64,000 bases of DNA from Siphonodentalium dalli (Eukaryota; Mollusca; Scaphopoda; Gadilida; Siphonodentaliidae): positions 206,824,750 through 206,888,749 of the forward strand of contig CP136069.1 of assembly GCA_032622095.1 (NCBI GenBank), in the 5' to 3' direction. Both the position numbers and the translations under genes were made by a program. Positions 35,767 through 47,159 of this stretch are shown in pieces. The notes under the pieces were generated by a model. The model searched no databases. It worked only from the letters and a program-made list of their open reading frames with translations, and was not told where the DNA came from. Each line of letters begins with the position of its first letter. The stretch's first letter is position 1.

Positions 35767-36439
35767 CACATTTACCTTGATTTATTCACAAACAAATGTC
35801 TTGATGCAGGCCTTAAAATCCATCAGATTTTTTGCAATAATCAAAATGTTAGTGTTTCACTTTCTACAGGGAATCAAGACTTTTTACTAGAATCAAAATG
35901 AGAATCATGATTCTCAGATTCTGATTATAAAACAATTAATGTCAACAGTGTTTATTTATGTTTATTCCATTTTGAATGGAAAACTACATCATGAATGTCC
36001 GATTCCGAACATACATGTACACCAGGAGTGGGAAAATAACACAGAATTATTCAGATGTGAATTTAAATTAAACAAAATTAAAACTAAAATTTCAAAATAC
36101 GCTATACACTATCGTATCGTTATTTGGGTGTTGATACTAGTATACTTTTTCGGCGCAATGATCAGTAATTTCAATGCGACTGCGATTATTCCCAATGCAG
36201 TGCATTTAATTTAAATGCTGTCGTTCAGGCATTTACAAAGTGGTGTGACACAATGCACCCTCAAAGCATTTTAAATGCAACAACCCGCGCATTTCATTGA
36301 TCCACGTTGTAAAGGACATTTATTTTTAGAATATGTGTATATAACCACAAGAATAAAGAACAAATCAACTGTTTTTATTACTTTGTAAACCTCTGATGTT
36401 TCCCATACAGTATACATTTGTATATTATAAACCATGTTA
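35767..36439. other. Non-coding DNA, one unassigned frame
   Basis: The plus frame at 35939-36214 (91 codons) ends in a hydrophobic stretch (IVIWVLILVYFFGAMI) but has no homologue I recognise and no supporting signals. I treat it as chance. Confidence 0.3.
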
Positions 36440-36656
36440 CAGTAACTCTAGAGCTAATTAATCGACTCCTTAACTACAGCAGAATTATGGGTAACTTTTC
36501 AGGATTTAGTCCGAAATATGGCTTGTTGCCATTCATCGGAAATCTCTCACTGAGAGCTTTCCGATGAATGTCATCAACCCATATTTCCGACTAAATCCTG
36601 AAAAGTTACCCATAATTATGCTGTAGTTAAGGAGTCGATTAATTAGAGCATTACTG
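36440..36656. mobile_element. Palindromic TA-flanked MITE, copy 2
   Basis: Same family as 32548-32760: TA-CAGTAACTC at the left, CATTACTG... complement and TA at the right (36657-36658), full foldback, shared AGCAGAATTATGGGTAAC arms. Confidence 0.85.
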
Positions 36657-36658
36657 TA

Positions 36659-38147
36659 TATCCTCTATAATTGTTTATTCAACATCACGTGCTGCAATCC
36701 ATAAATGCGGTTCAGATTTCGATGTCCGGTTCAACATTATTATCATATGGTTCGATAGCAGAAATACGCAGTTTGGGATGTTATACCGTACAAGTTTTAC
36801 GAGTTGCTCTTGCTCAAGAATGGATAAATTTATAAACCTGATTTTTGGCGCATTAGTTAGAATTATATTTTTGCACAAGAACACACCACAAATATCGAAC
36901 CGGGCATCAAAAGCAGAAACGGATTGTATCGATTGCATAAACATAAGAAGTTGGTCACTGACCGACATTTGCTATTGCAGAAGAAAATAAACAAATTCTC
37001 TGGTGTGGTTTATAGGACTATGCAATGCCGACTTAAAAATAAAAATTCACATAAACATCGCATGAAGCGGTCTAACCACAAACTCGGTTATTCGGTAATT
37101 CCAAATGTATGAACTATCACCATGATATCCCGGTATATCATTGTCAGGACTGTTTGTACAAAAGGTTGTTATTCTACTATGCATAATTTTGCTATATCAT
37201 TGTACTCGGATTGTATTGCAATGTAATATATCAGTACATGTACCGGTATACTGTGTGCACATTATATACATGTAGGCCTACTTTCACTTTAGTATGTGTC
37301 ATAAAAGACTCATGTTGTTAAATTGAAAAAAACATGTGTGAAAACAGAGAGAATACATGTACATGTGCCGGTACTATATACCTCTTTGTGTGCTGTACTA
37401 CCGGTAATATTCATGTACATGTACTACACTACAATAAGAGAAATTTTAATTGATTCTGCTGCCCTTGTGCCACAGGCCTCAAACACGCCAAACAAGTATC
37501 TGTAGCCAGGCCCACCAGTACCAGGCTACTAGTAAATGAAGTACTGAAAGTGTCACATCATTAATCGAGCCCAATCTTAGTTATACTAGTCTCTTGTGTA
37601 GTTTGGGTTACTATTAATAAGATATTTAATGAATGTTTGGAATGTATGGTAGCATTCTTACCTGGATCAACATATGCCATGCACACCGCTGGTCATCATA
37701 TCATCACCCCGGCGGGCATCAGTAAACCGCTCATCGGGCTATAACAGTTAGAGTTTTCCATACCAGGGCTAATCTAATCAGTTAAAATTAGTCAATTTAG
37801 AGGGAATACCAACCAGTGGAAGACGTATATGTATATTCAGATATCAGTTTTCGAGAAAAACCCCATCTTAGTCGAGCGGACTTAGAATATCGGGGTAAAC
37901 TTAAATTTCATTCAGCAACACTTTCACGGCAGAATATAAAAATAGTACATTATAATCACTTACAGTACATGTACATGTAGCCCAGGTGCAGTGCTAGCCT
38001 ATATTATATACTACCAAAACTTTTGGTCAGTTTCTCGATGCCTGACACTTGTAAACGCTTGAACTGGTATATAGTACATGTATGTGAATTAGAGATCTTA
38101 TTAGTGACACAACACTTCACAAGAGGCTAGACATACATTTGTAACTA
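36659..38147. other. Non-coding DNA rich in ACATGTACATGT words
   Basis: No gene recognised. Overlapping short frames at 36675-37112 lack motifs. ACATGTACATG- and CCGGTA-type words are frequent (for example about 37228-37250, 37356-37430 and 37970). Confidence 0.4.
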
Positions 38148-38309
38148 CAGTAATGCTCTAATTAATCGACTCCTTAAACACAGCATAATTACGGGTAACT
38201 CGGGGAGAGCTTTCCGATGAATGGCAACAAGCCATATATCCGACTAAATCCTGAAAAGTTACACATAATTCTGCTGTGGTTAAGGGGTCGATTTCTTAGG
38301 GCACTACTG
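38148..38309. mobile_element. Palindromic TA-flanked MITE, copy 3, left arm deleted
   Basis: Both ends match copies 1 and 2 with TA on each side (38146-38147, 38310-38311), but about 50 bp of the left arm before the CTCGGGGAGAG centre is missing, so the hairpin is only partial. Confidence 0.8.
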
Positions 38310-38733
38310 TATCTGTTTTAGTGCACATCGAATTTATTTGTTGTCTTTCCTCTTGTAATTTGTCTTTGGTTGTGTTCGCCATTTCGATGGACAACTACAT
38401 GTACTGACATCAAATGACTGAAATGAGTCAAAATTTAGCAGTGTAGCCAATTATATAGATAAACAGAATTAAATAGCATCCAAATTCCAAATGAGCATAA
38501 ATGATAAAACAAACTTTATTGAGCACACTTTTAATACTAGTAATTACAGCTACAATGAAAGCACCTAATACAAATTCTAAGTTTGGTAAAACTGTCTGTA
38601 TACAAAGTTTATCTGACCGTGATGAATAAAACATATAAATGGGATCCTATACATGTACATGTATGTTAGATATCATTACATGATTATTTGAAAACACATA
38701 TCCATATGGAAAACAAACTATTTGACCACTGGC

Positions 38734-38858
38734 CAAGTTGTCCTGCTAATATGCTATGATGCTGGTGGTCCTGCTGAATTGCTATGATGCGGGTAGTGCA
38801 ATTCATAGCAATTAAGCAGGACCCAACCGCATCATAGCACATTAGCAGGAACACTTGA
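38734..38858. repeat. Palindrome, about 55-bp arms
   Basis: TCCTGCTAATATGCTATGATG at the left pairs with CATCATAGCACATTAGCAGGA at the right, with GGTCCTGCTGAATTGCTATG and its complement inside. Confidence 0.75.
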
Positions 38859-39111
38859 ACAGGGGTATATTTACAGTGTCAAATCGAATGGGCATCTTTT
38901 AACAATATTTTTGAACAATTTCCTAGAAGTGTTCGAAAATTGAGAACTGAATTTATATTTTTTTTTATGAGGTTTCGATTGAAAAATTTCTAACTTAGCT
39001 CATCAGGATTAACAGACTACCAGTATGTTTGGTATATTTTTCTGTAAACGACACCTGCTGAGGTGGGGAAATATCATCCATTGTCGCACAGCTATATTCT
39101 CTTTCCCAACA

Positions 39112-40030
39112 AAGTCCATAGAACATACATGTACATGTAAAATTACTGCTATGCTTTAATTAATCAACTCGCCTTATAAAGGTTGACCACCGGGTATTAC
39201 TGCAGTATTTAGGCGTGTTCATGCGATCAACCGCAGTCAGTTATACCGCCGCAGAATGTGGTCCACCTCACATTTGCAGTTAGGCTGTATTTTTCATGCG
39301 ATGTTTATATGAATTTTGTTTTAAAGTTGACATTGTAACCACACCAGAATTTGTTTTTATTGTTTCAAAATGTCTCGATAGAATTCAGAATTTTTGTGGT
39401 AAAAACAATTAACTTGGTTATCACAGTTAACACATATTACTGTGGTAAGATTACCAGCGGATACCGCATGTCAACAGGGACTGCATGCTCTAATTAATTA
39501 TCAGGTTTAACATGTTATACTAGATACAGTTCATTTTAAAGGTACTCAATCCGGTTCGATGATCCCCATATAATCAGATTCCAACAACAACAACATCATA
39601 CATTTGTATTTAGAAAGGCTGCTTCAGTTACGGTATCCGAATTGATTAATTGCCATAAAATAATGCTAACCACTGTCAACTAAAGTATACAATTGCCTGA
39701 CATATGTTATTTATCAACATGTTGTTCTACAAAATTTGGCCGTATTATCAACAGAAAGCCTCTTGATTTTAGAGTTATCCATCTGAAATTTGGTCCGAGA
39801 CCGTGGGCCACTATTAATTCTTGATAGTATATTTCAAAAATTGATATCTAATAACTCTGAGCTTTGATAGGTGGGTTCCTCGACTCGTACCAAATATCTT
39901 TTACCCCCAAGTCCAAATAAATAGTAATGTGCGAGCGTTAATTCAGGGGGCCCTTAATCGGATTATGCATCTTTAAATTCAAATACAGTTTAAAGATGCA
40001 TAATCCGATTAAGTGCCCCTCATTTACTAT
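39112..40030. repeat. Segment duplicated in direct orientation at 43913-44832 (copy 1)
   Basis: About 919 bp, from AAGTCCATAGAACATACATG to CCCCTCATTTACTAT, is repeated at 43913-44832 with only scattered changes (for example GTCTCGATAG against GTCTAGATAG). Copy 1 also retains the sequence after ACTAT (TTTACATGTATATGG), which shows what the LTR element target looked like before insertion in copy 2. Confidence 0.9.
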
Positions 40031-40464
40031 TTACATGTATATGGAATCGGGGGGGGGGGGGGGTGTAAAAATATTGTAATCAAGTCGAGGGACCCACCTA
40101 CATGTATCAAAGCTCAGAGTTATAAGATATCGATTTTTGAAATTTTAATATTTATCACCATCGATACTTAATAGTGGCCCAGAAAAATTTGACGAGCCGA
40201 CGGTCTAAGACCAAATTGCGGATGAAGATGGATAACTCTAAAATGAAGAGGCTTTGTGTTGATAATAAGGCCAAACTTCGTCGAACAGCATGTTGATAAA
40301 TATAACGTATCAGGCAATTTTATACTATACATGTAGTTGACAGTGGTTAGCATTATTTTTGGGCAATTAATCGATTCTGATAACTGAAGCACCATTTCTA
40401 AAAAAAATGTTGTTGTTGGAATCTAATTATATGGGGACCATCGAATCTGATTGAGCACCTTTAA
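39537..40464. repeat. Large imperfect palindrome, arms about 450 bp
   Basis: Sequence from TTTAAAGGTACTCAATCCGG at the left is mirrored by TCTGATTGAGCACCTTTAA at the right. Paired blocks include CTGACATATGTTATTTATC/GATAAATATAACGTATCAG and GGTGGGTTCCTCGACT/AGTCGAGGGACCCACC. The inner TGCATCTTTAAATTC and its complement sit at about 39965-40005. The right arm carries a G-run at about 40050. Looks like a foldback-type element; the 43.9-kb duplicate has only the left arm. Confidence 0.8.
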
Positions 40465-40494
40465 TAGTTAGCTATATGAGTTATATACACATAA

Positions 40495-40881
40495 GGCGAC
40501 ACCAATTTTTAAGTCCGGTTTACGAACACCTCCTACAACTTTTTTTCCATTTCATGAAAACAAAAATAACTTTTTTGTCCCAAAAAAATTTACACGCGTA
40601 CTGATTTTCATGTGCTGTCGCATCCGGTTCTGCTTATGATCGTTTGCAGATCCATATTTTCATGTATTTCATGACAAGAAAATGTCTTGTTTGGTTCCGA
40701 ATTTCATTCGAAAAGGTTTTTTTCACAATTTTTGTAAAATTTATGTAAAATATCAAAATTTACTTGATATAAATTGGGGGGAATTTTTTTTTTATTTTTA
40801 TTTTTTCCCTCCTGCATCTACTTTTTTTCTCCCCACATCAGCCCACATGTTCGTAAACCAGACTTAAAAATTGGTGTCGCC
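40495..40881. mobile_element. Harbinger-like MITE, 387 bp, same family as 31201-32134
   Basis: GGCGACACCAATTTTTAAGT at 40495 and its complement ending at 40881, flanked by TAA on both sides (40492-40494, 40882-40884). Interior segments match the 31.2-kb copy in opposite orientation, such as CTGTCGCATCCGGTTCTGC. Confidence 0.88.
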
Positions 40882-40884
40882 TAA

Positions 40885-42390
40885 TAGACATTTAAACTTT
40901 GAAAATTGTAGGTTTCCGGATGATAACTTCAATTTGTGTGATCATATCTGAACCAAATGTGGTATGTGAGTTTATCAGACCAAAATACAGGTCAAGTTCG
41001 AATATGGGTGTGCTCCGCCCATTTTTGCGAGAGTTATGGCCCTTTTTCGACTTAGAATCGTGTTAATTTCTGGTTTCCGCATCATAATTTTAGTTTGTGT
41101 GATCAAATCTGAATCAAATTTGGTATGATAGTTTATTATCCACCATTTCATGGGACTCTGGTTGGATTGTTCTGAAATGTAGTATCGGATTTAGGGGTCC
41201 TTGATATATTTTTCAGTCAAGCTGATGCCCCAATGAAGCCACCTTTTCTCACATTTGCTGAAATAGTATCCAAAACATCAACATATCAAGAGCCATTAGA
41301 CTGAATTAGATAAAAATATATCACTTGGGTATGTTTAAGCTGGAAAATACTCAAAATTTGTATAATTTTCTGCTATTATATCTGCATACTAGCCTTTTTG
41401 CTGAATCGTGAATGCCGGTTATATTGCCGTGTGAAATCCTAGTACCAGATAACATTGGGTATGTATATAGCATACCACCTGAAAATGGCGTGAATATCAC
41501 ATACCAAAGCGGGGTGGGGGGTGTGTGTGACACCATCCTTGATCATAGTCTGTATTATACAGGGTATGTTAACTGTTTCGAGTTGGTGCAATTAATGTGA
41601 TTGTTTAATCTCTACCATCTGAAATCTATTTATAGCATATTTTGCTATCTGATCAATTGCTACTGATATAAAAAAGGATAAAGATGGTGTGTCTCTTTCC
41701 CAAATGTTCTGTTTACATGTACATTTGGGGGTTTATGAGTCAAATAATAACAGGCAACATGTCCTTCTAACACTAAGAAATAATGTGTTCTTATGAACCA
41801 GGACAAAATATGACTATTTCTGGAGCATTACAGCACATTATTACAAATCTATATTTGTAAGCAGTATGATAATGACAGGAAACATGTCCTCAGACTAAGA
41901 AATAATTTTTTGGTAGTATTTCACATCACAGCTCATGTGTATACTCACATTAGTTTATGTCTTTCAAAGGGAGAAACCCATTTAGAAAGTTTAAATGAGA
42001 CAAAACTACCTCACTGTAGATGTAGTTGCAAGGTACAACATGTACATGTATTCTGGTAAATGACATTGGAACTAAAATAATGATTTTTGTGTCCACCGGT
42101 ATGTCATGAACCGGTATACATTGCAACTACATGTACATGTAACTTGCCTAACATACCATATACATGTATGAAGAGGGAATTTGCAAGTGTTTTTTAATCA
42201 AAATTTAACCCAACTCTTGTTGTCAGTAAGTTTTAACCCATGCAGTTTAATGAGTTTATATATTTATATATTACATGTGTTTCTATACATGTATTTTATC
42301 TTTAGTTAGTTTGTTGTCCTTGAATAAACTTGTATTGCTGCACAATCAGTTTCCTTAATGTTCTATTATACTAAAACAACTCCATTTTTC
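40885..42390. other. Non-coding DNA, no gene recognised
   Basis: A diverged tandem pair at about 40900-41130 shares GGTTTCCG-ATAA and GTGTGATCATATCTGAACC words. No credible ORF. Confidence 0.4.
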
Positions 42391-42394
42391 TACC

Positions 42395-42995
42395 CATGTG
42401 TACCTTGGTGTTTCCCACCCAGTTGTACCTTGGTGTTTTCTTACCCAGGTGTACCTTGGTGTTTTCTTACCCAGGTGAACCTTGGTGTTTTCCTGCCCAG
42501 GTGAACCTTGGTGTTTCCTTACCTGGGTGTACCTTGGGGTTATCTAACCCAGGTGCATCTCAATGGGAAATCCACCTGGGTAAGAAAACACCAAGGTACA
42601 CCGGCGTAAGAAAACACCAAGATACACCTGGGTTGGAAACATCAAGGTACACCTGGGTGGGGAACACCCAGGTAGGAAACATCAGGGTACACCTGGGTGA
42701 ATAACACCAAGGTACACCTCGGTGGGAAACACCCAGGTAGGAAACATCAGGGTACACCTGGGTGAATAACACCATGGTACACCTGGATGGGGAAACACCC
42801 AGGTAGGAAACACCAGGGTACACCTGGGTGGGAAACACCCAGGTAGGGTACACCTGGGTGTGGTCACCTGGGTAATTACACCCATGTTTATCCATAACAG
42901 GGTTCTTATCCAGTTTCAGGTGGGTAAATCATGGTAAAACCCAGGTTTCGCGGGGTCTTGATGGTTGGTGGATGTATTGGTAGATAGATTTTTAC
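42395..42995. repeat. Right subterminal minisatellite, CCCAGGTGTACCTTGGTG type
   Basis: Units of 23-40 bp built from CCCAGGTGTACCTTGGTGTT, first in one orientation (42395-42555) and then inverted (ACACCTGGGTGGGAAACACC, 42570-42895). The inversion makes it a large imperfect hairpin. Frames on both strands only reflect the repeat. Confidence 0.85.
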
Positions 42996-43051
42996 CTGGG
43001 TTTCGGCCCAAAAAACCTTGGTGGATTTACCCAGGTACATTTTTATATGGG

Positions 43052-43280
43052 TTCCGCTACAAGCAATTCAGATTTCAAGAAATGGGATCAGGACGGGTCA
43101 CGAAATAGAGTCGGGACCCCGGAAATTCATATAGTACGCCATTTAATGAGGCGACGAGTAAGTATCACGCTATTACTGGTCGTGATATTGACAACGCAGC
43201 CAGGGTGAACCATTTCAAACCGGATTTCCGCCACATGCAGTTGAGATTTTAAGAAATGGGGTCAGGACGGAGCACGAAAT
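43052..43280. repeat. 174-bp satellite unit between the 17-kb element and the foldback element
   Basis: TTCCGC...CAATTCAGATTTCAAG, GGTCACGAAATAGAGTCGGG, TACGCCATTTAATGAGGCGAC and GATTTCCGCCACATGCAG follow the satellite order. The stretch ends at CGAAAT (43275-43280), which is repeated at 55516-55521. Confidence 0.85.
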
Positions 43281-43914
43281 TATGGAATACTATTAGGGCC
43301 ACGTCCTAATGGCGCTTTCGGCGCGCGCCGAAAGCGACAAAACGTGCGCCATTAGTAACGGCGCACTTTTTGTCGCTTTCGGTGCACTTTTTGTCGCTTT
43401 GGGCGCACTTTTTGTCGTTTTCGGCTCTTTCGGCGCGCACGCGGAAAGCGACAAAATGTGCGATATTAGCGTATATTTCGGCGCACATTTTTTCGCTTCC
43501 AGCGCGTTACTAATGGCGCACTTTTTGTCGCATTCGGCGCACTTTTTGTCGCTTTGGGCGCACTTTTTGTCGTTTTCGGCTCTTTCGGCGCGCGCGCGGA
43601 AAGCGACAAAAAGTGCACCGAAAGCGACAAAAAGTGCGCCGTGACGGCGCATATTTTTTCGCTTTCGTCGCTTTCGGCGCGTTACTAATGGCGCACGTTT
43701 TGTCGCTTTCGGCGCGCGCCGAAAGCGCCATTAGGACGTGGCCCTAATAGTATTCCATAATTTCGTGCTCCGTCCTGACCCCATTTCTTAAAATCTCAAC
43801 TGCATGTGGCGGAAATCCGGTTTGAAATGGTTCACCCTGGCTGCGTTGTCAATATCACGACCAGTAATAGCGTGATACTTACTCGTCGCCTCATTAAATG
43901 GCGTACTATATGAA
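43126..43914. repeat. 789-bp palindrome with perfect 236-bp arms
   Basis: By eye, 43126-43361 and 43679-43914 are exact reverse complements, from TTCATATAGTACGCC through the satellite segment, TATGGAATACTATTAGGGCC and GGCGCTTTCGGCGCGCGCC to ATTAGTAACG. The 317-bp centre is built from GCGACAAAAAGTGCGCC-type words in both orientations. Notably the satellite flank lies inside the arms, so the inversion duplicated flanking DNA, not only a transposon. Frames here (43293-43652 minus, 43309-43644 plus) encode Lys/Ala/Ser repeats and are not genes. Confidence 0.92.
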
Positions 43915-44832
43915 GTCCATAGAACATACATGTACATGTAAAATTACAGCTATGCTTTAATTAATCAACTCGCCTTATAAAGGTTGACCACCGGGTATTA
44001 CTGCAGTATTTAGGCGTGTTCATGCGATCAACCGCAGTCAGTTATACCGCCGCAGAATGTGGTCCACCTCACATTTGCAGTTAGGCTGTATTTTTCATGC
44101 GATGTTTATATGAATTTTGTTTTAAAGTTGACATTGTAACCACACCAGAATTTGTTTTTATTGTTTCAAAATGTCTAGATAGAATTCAGAATTTTTGTAG
44201 TAAAAACAATTAACTTGGTTATCACAGTTAACACATATTACTGTGGTAAGATTACCAGCGGATACCGCATGTCAACATGGACTGCATGCTCTAATTAATT
44301 ATCAGGTTTAACATGTTTATACTGGATACAGTTCATTTTAAAGGTACTCAATCCGGTTCGATGATCCCCATATAATCAGATTCCAACAACAACAACATCA
44401 TACATTTGTATTTAGAAAGGCTGCTTCAGTTACGGTATCCGAATTGATTAATTGCCCTAAAATAATGCTAACCACTGTCAACTAAAGTATACAATTGCCT
44501 GACATATGTTATTTATCAACATGTTGTTCTACAAAATTTGGCCGTATTATCAACAGAAAGCCTCTTGATTTTAGAGTTATCCATCTGAAATTTGGTCCGA
44601 GACCGTGGGCCACTATTAATTCTTGATAGTATATTTCAAAAATTGATATCTAATAACTCTGAGCTTTGATAGGTGGGTTCCTCGACTCGTACCAAATATC
44701 TTTTACCCCCAAGTCCAAATAAATAGTAATGTGCGAGCGTTAATTCAGGGGGCCCTTAATCGGATTATGCATCTTTAAATTCAAATACAGTTTAAAGATA
44801 CATAATCCGATTAAGTGCCCCTCATTTACTAT
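43913..44832. repeat. Segment duplicated from 39112-40030 (copy 2), cut by the LTR element
   Basis: Nearly identical to copy 1. It begins exactly where the 789-bp palindrome ends (about 43913) and runs to ACTAT at 44828-44832, the LTR target site. After the LTR element, six more matching bases (TTTACA, about 55291-55296) are followed by foldback-element sequence. Confidence 0.88.
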
Positions 44833-46642
44833 TGTCATATTGTGGGGTAGTGCCATATTGGGGGTGGTGTCATATTGTGATTTAACACGTTCATTTCATA
44901 TCGCACATTTTAAATATTAGGTTGAAGAAAAATTGTTTCAAAGAAATCGGGATTTTTTATATGGAGTGCATGAAAATACTGGGGGGTTAATACAAGGTTC
45001 CATTAGAGACCACAGATGTGAGAAAAGCTCATTATTAACATTGATTCACAGCACAGGTAAAGGGGTCTGGCGAAATAATTGACCATCGTTAATTTAGCGG
45101 GGTTGAATTATACCTGTCCGATTCCCAGCGCGTAAGTTGTATGAAGGATGTTAAATGTAACTAAGCAGGCGTATTTTGCATGGAAATAGATTACCAGGAT
45201 GAAAAGGGTAGACATCTCGGCGCCAAAAGCAGAAATCTAATTTACCAATTCCAGGTGAAGGGGATTTACAGGTAATAGCCAGCAGATGGACTGTAATTAA
45301 GGTAGAAGATAACACTGCTGGACCGTCGATGGACCCACGGTCCATAGATTAGTTTCAGACTTAATGCCAGAATTTAATTACACACATGCCATCCTGCGTG
45401 CATGAGAGTAATCTAGCATGAATCATTAATATAACGTATGTGGGTGAAATGATGGCCAGGAAAAGGGAGGTGTAAGTTATGCAAAGTAGCCTGTCCATCA
45501 CATGATTTGAAAACTTCTACACGTTCCATAAAACGATTTTGTTGGATTGAGATAGAACTGAGAATTTTCATTGGTGAATACTGACCTCAAGCCACCGTGC
45601 AGAACAGGGGGTATAAATATGGATTGTGTTGGGAAATTCGTCACTTTCGAACGAATAAATTCTCAGCACAACTATTTATACTGTTCTGTTCATTACTTTA
45701 GGTGAGTTAAAAACTAAGATACTTTTCGTTTGCAGATAAATACATCTTGAATATTTGTAATAGGCCAGATGTTTTCAATGTGAATATGTGAATCTTGTGA
45801 GTAAAGTTTTTCTGTTAAATCCGGAGTTTGTTCAACGGTAACACATTTGTATTATTATTGGCGATTATGAAACATGCAAATCTTTCATCCGGGTTCCGGG
45901 TAATTTTGTATAGCCATGTTCAGGTGTAATGTTATTATAAGCATAGATTAATATATGTCTGAATTCATCCATCCAACCAATCAATCGAAGTTGCATGCAC
46001 TGGCAACTGTTAAATTCAACCATGATTCGGTCACTTAATGGAGCCAAAACATTTAACAATCAAATACGAAATTACTTTCAACCATAATATTCTACCACGG
46101 TTCAATAAATTGAACCATCCAAACTTAGCCATTACAAGTTTCCTAGCCTAGGCTAGCTTCGAAGATATTTCCCAATTTAAAGCTGCATGGGTCCTTTTAA
46201 ATAGACATATTGATAAAAGTTTACTTAAATGCAAATGGAAATTTCGCATTCAGCTTCGAGCTTTTCACATCAAAGAATTACATTCTTATAATTAATATAC
46301 ACCTTTATACATACTTTAGCTTGGGCTATGCTTGAGGACGCAACATATGCTTAAATCTAAATAAAGATTGATTGATTGGTTGATTGACGAATGGTCGCTG
46401 AATTGTTACCACTATTTATTCTGTTACTGCCATTCTAATTATAATGCTAAATTTGTTTATTACTTTGGACTTTCGAACGAATAAATTCTCAGCACAACTA
46501 TTTATACTGTTCTGTTCATTACTTTAGGTACCAACAGCCTACCAAGCTAATTTCCCCAAATAATGAAAATCTAAACAAGATGGCAGCGGATTATAATTAA
46601 AGTAGGGTGTCACACACTACACCCGAATTCCGCACTGCCACA
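44833..46642 (+). repeat. 5' LTR, 1810 bp
   Basis: Starts TGTCATATTGTGGGG and ends GCACTGCCACA. Contains TATAAAT at 45612-45618, a 61-bp exact internal duplication (45643-45703 and 46469-46529) and a retroposon-like tail AATAAAGATTGATTGATTGG at 46360. Minus frames at 45151-45345 and 45865-46059 recur identically in the 3' LTR only because the LTRs are identical; they are not convincing genes. Confidence 0.92.
45605..45710 (+). promoter_or_regulatory. LTR promoter candidate: TATA box and splice-donor-like site
   Basis: GGGGGTATAAATATGG places a TATA box at 45612-45618. About 85 bases on, ACTTTAG-GTGAGT (45702-45707) matches a splice donor consensus. Transcription would start near 45640, at the beginning of the 61-bp segment that is repeated at 46469-46529, where it is followed by GTACCAAC instead. 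Confidence 0.5.
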
Positions 46643-46643
46643 C

Positions 46644-46657
46644 TGGTGTCAGAATCC
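46644..46657 (+). promoter_or_regulatory. Primer-binding site of the LTR element
   Basis: TGGTGTCAGAATCC starts one base after the LTR end; TGG is complementary to the universal tRNA 3' CCA. The tRNA species is not determined. Confidence 0.7.
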
Positions 46658-47159
46658 ACCGGGCAAAACAGATCCATCAAGGAAAAATCAATACGATGGA
46701 GCATGCAGGAGGGAGCCGACTTCATAAAAGGTCGACAAAATAGACGGCAGTATTTCAACAATGCAAGAATTATCTGTGCAGACATACCTCTTCTTCTATG
46801 GATTCAGAATAAAATTTAGGAGCTGTTCGTGCATTCCAAAGAATACAGATTCAAATTCTACACGGAAAACTTGTGTGTGATTCTCAAATCTGTATAGGTA
46901 TTTACATTATATAATTAATGCAAAATATTAAGCAGAACACATAATTTATTCATTTTAATCCGTGAAATTTTTCGGTAAACTGAATAGTCTAATGGTGGAA
47001 CGCACTGTGGGTGACAACAACTGGTAGAATTTTTAAACATATCCAATATATATGTTCGCATTAGTTGGTCTAAAATTATGACAATGCAAATTCATTTTCA
47101 CTGACCTAAACCCTAGGCATTGCAAGATTCATTTCCCCATATATCGATTGCATAACAAA

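Larger units (their letters stand above)
25921..43051. mobile_element. 17.1-kb terminal-inverted-repeat element inserted in the satellite
   Basis: Left end CCCATATAAAAATGTACC at 25921 and its exact complement ending at 43051; both sides then show GGTAAA and CCCAGG-rich minisatellites. TT flanks both sides (25919-25920, 43052-43053). The satellite reads through when the element is removed (ACAGGATTT joined to CCGC...CAATTCAGATTT). No transposase gene is recognisable inside, and the interior is full of other repeats, so it is non-autonomous or decayed. The superfamily is not identified. The alternative, two unrelated ends of one repeat family that happen to face each other, is made unlikely by the continuous satellite flanks. 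Confidence 0.7.

Noticed and set aside
42396-42895. Repeat-containing secreted protein (Pro/Gly/Val/Cys-rich frames)
   Set aside because: Low-complexity translation of the CCCAGGTGTACC minisatellite on both strands.
43293-43731. Lys/Ala/Ser-rich histone-like repeat protein
   Set aside because: Produced by GCGACAAAAAGTGCGCC tandem words within a palindrome; frames occur on both strands with the same peptide.
45151-46059. Two small genes conserved twice in the window
   Set aside because: The identical frames at 53795-53989 and 54509-54703 exist because the two LTRs are near-identical copies.
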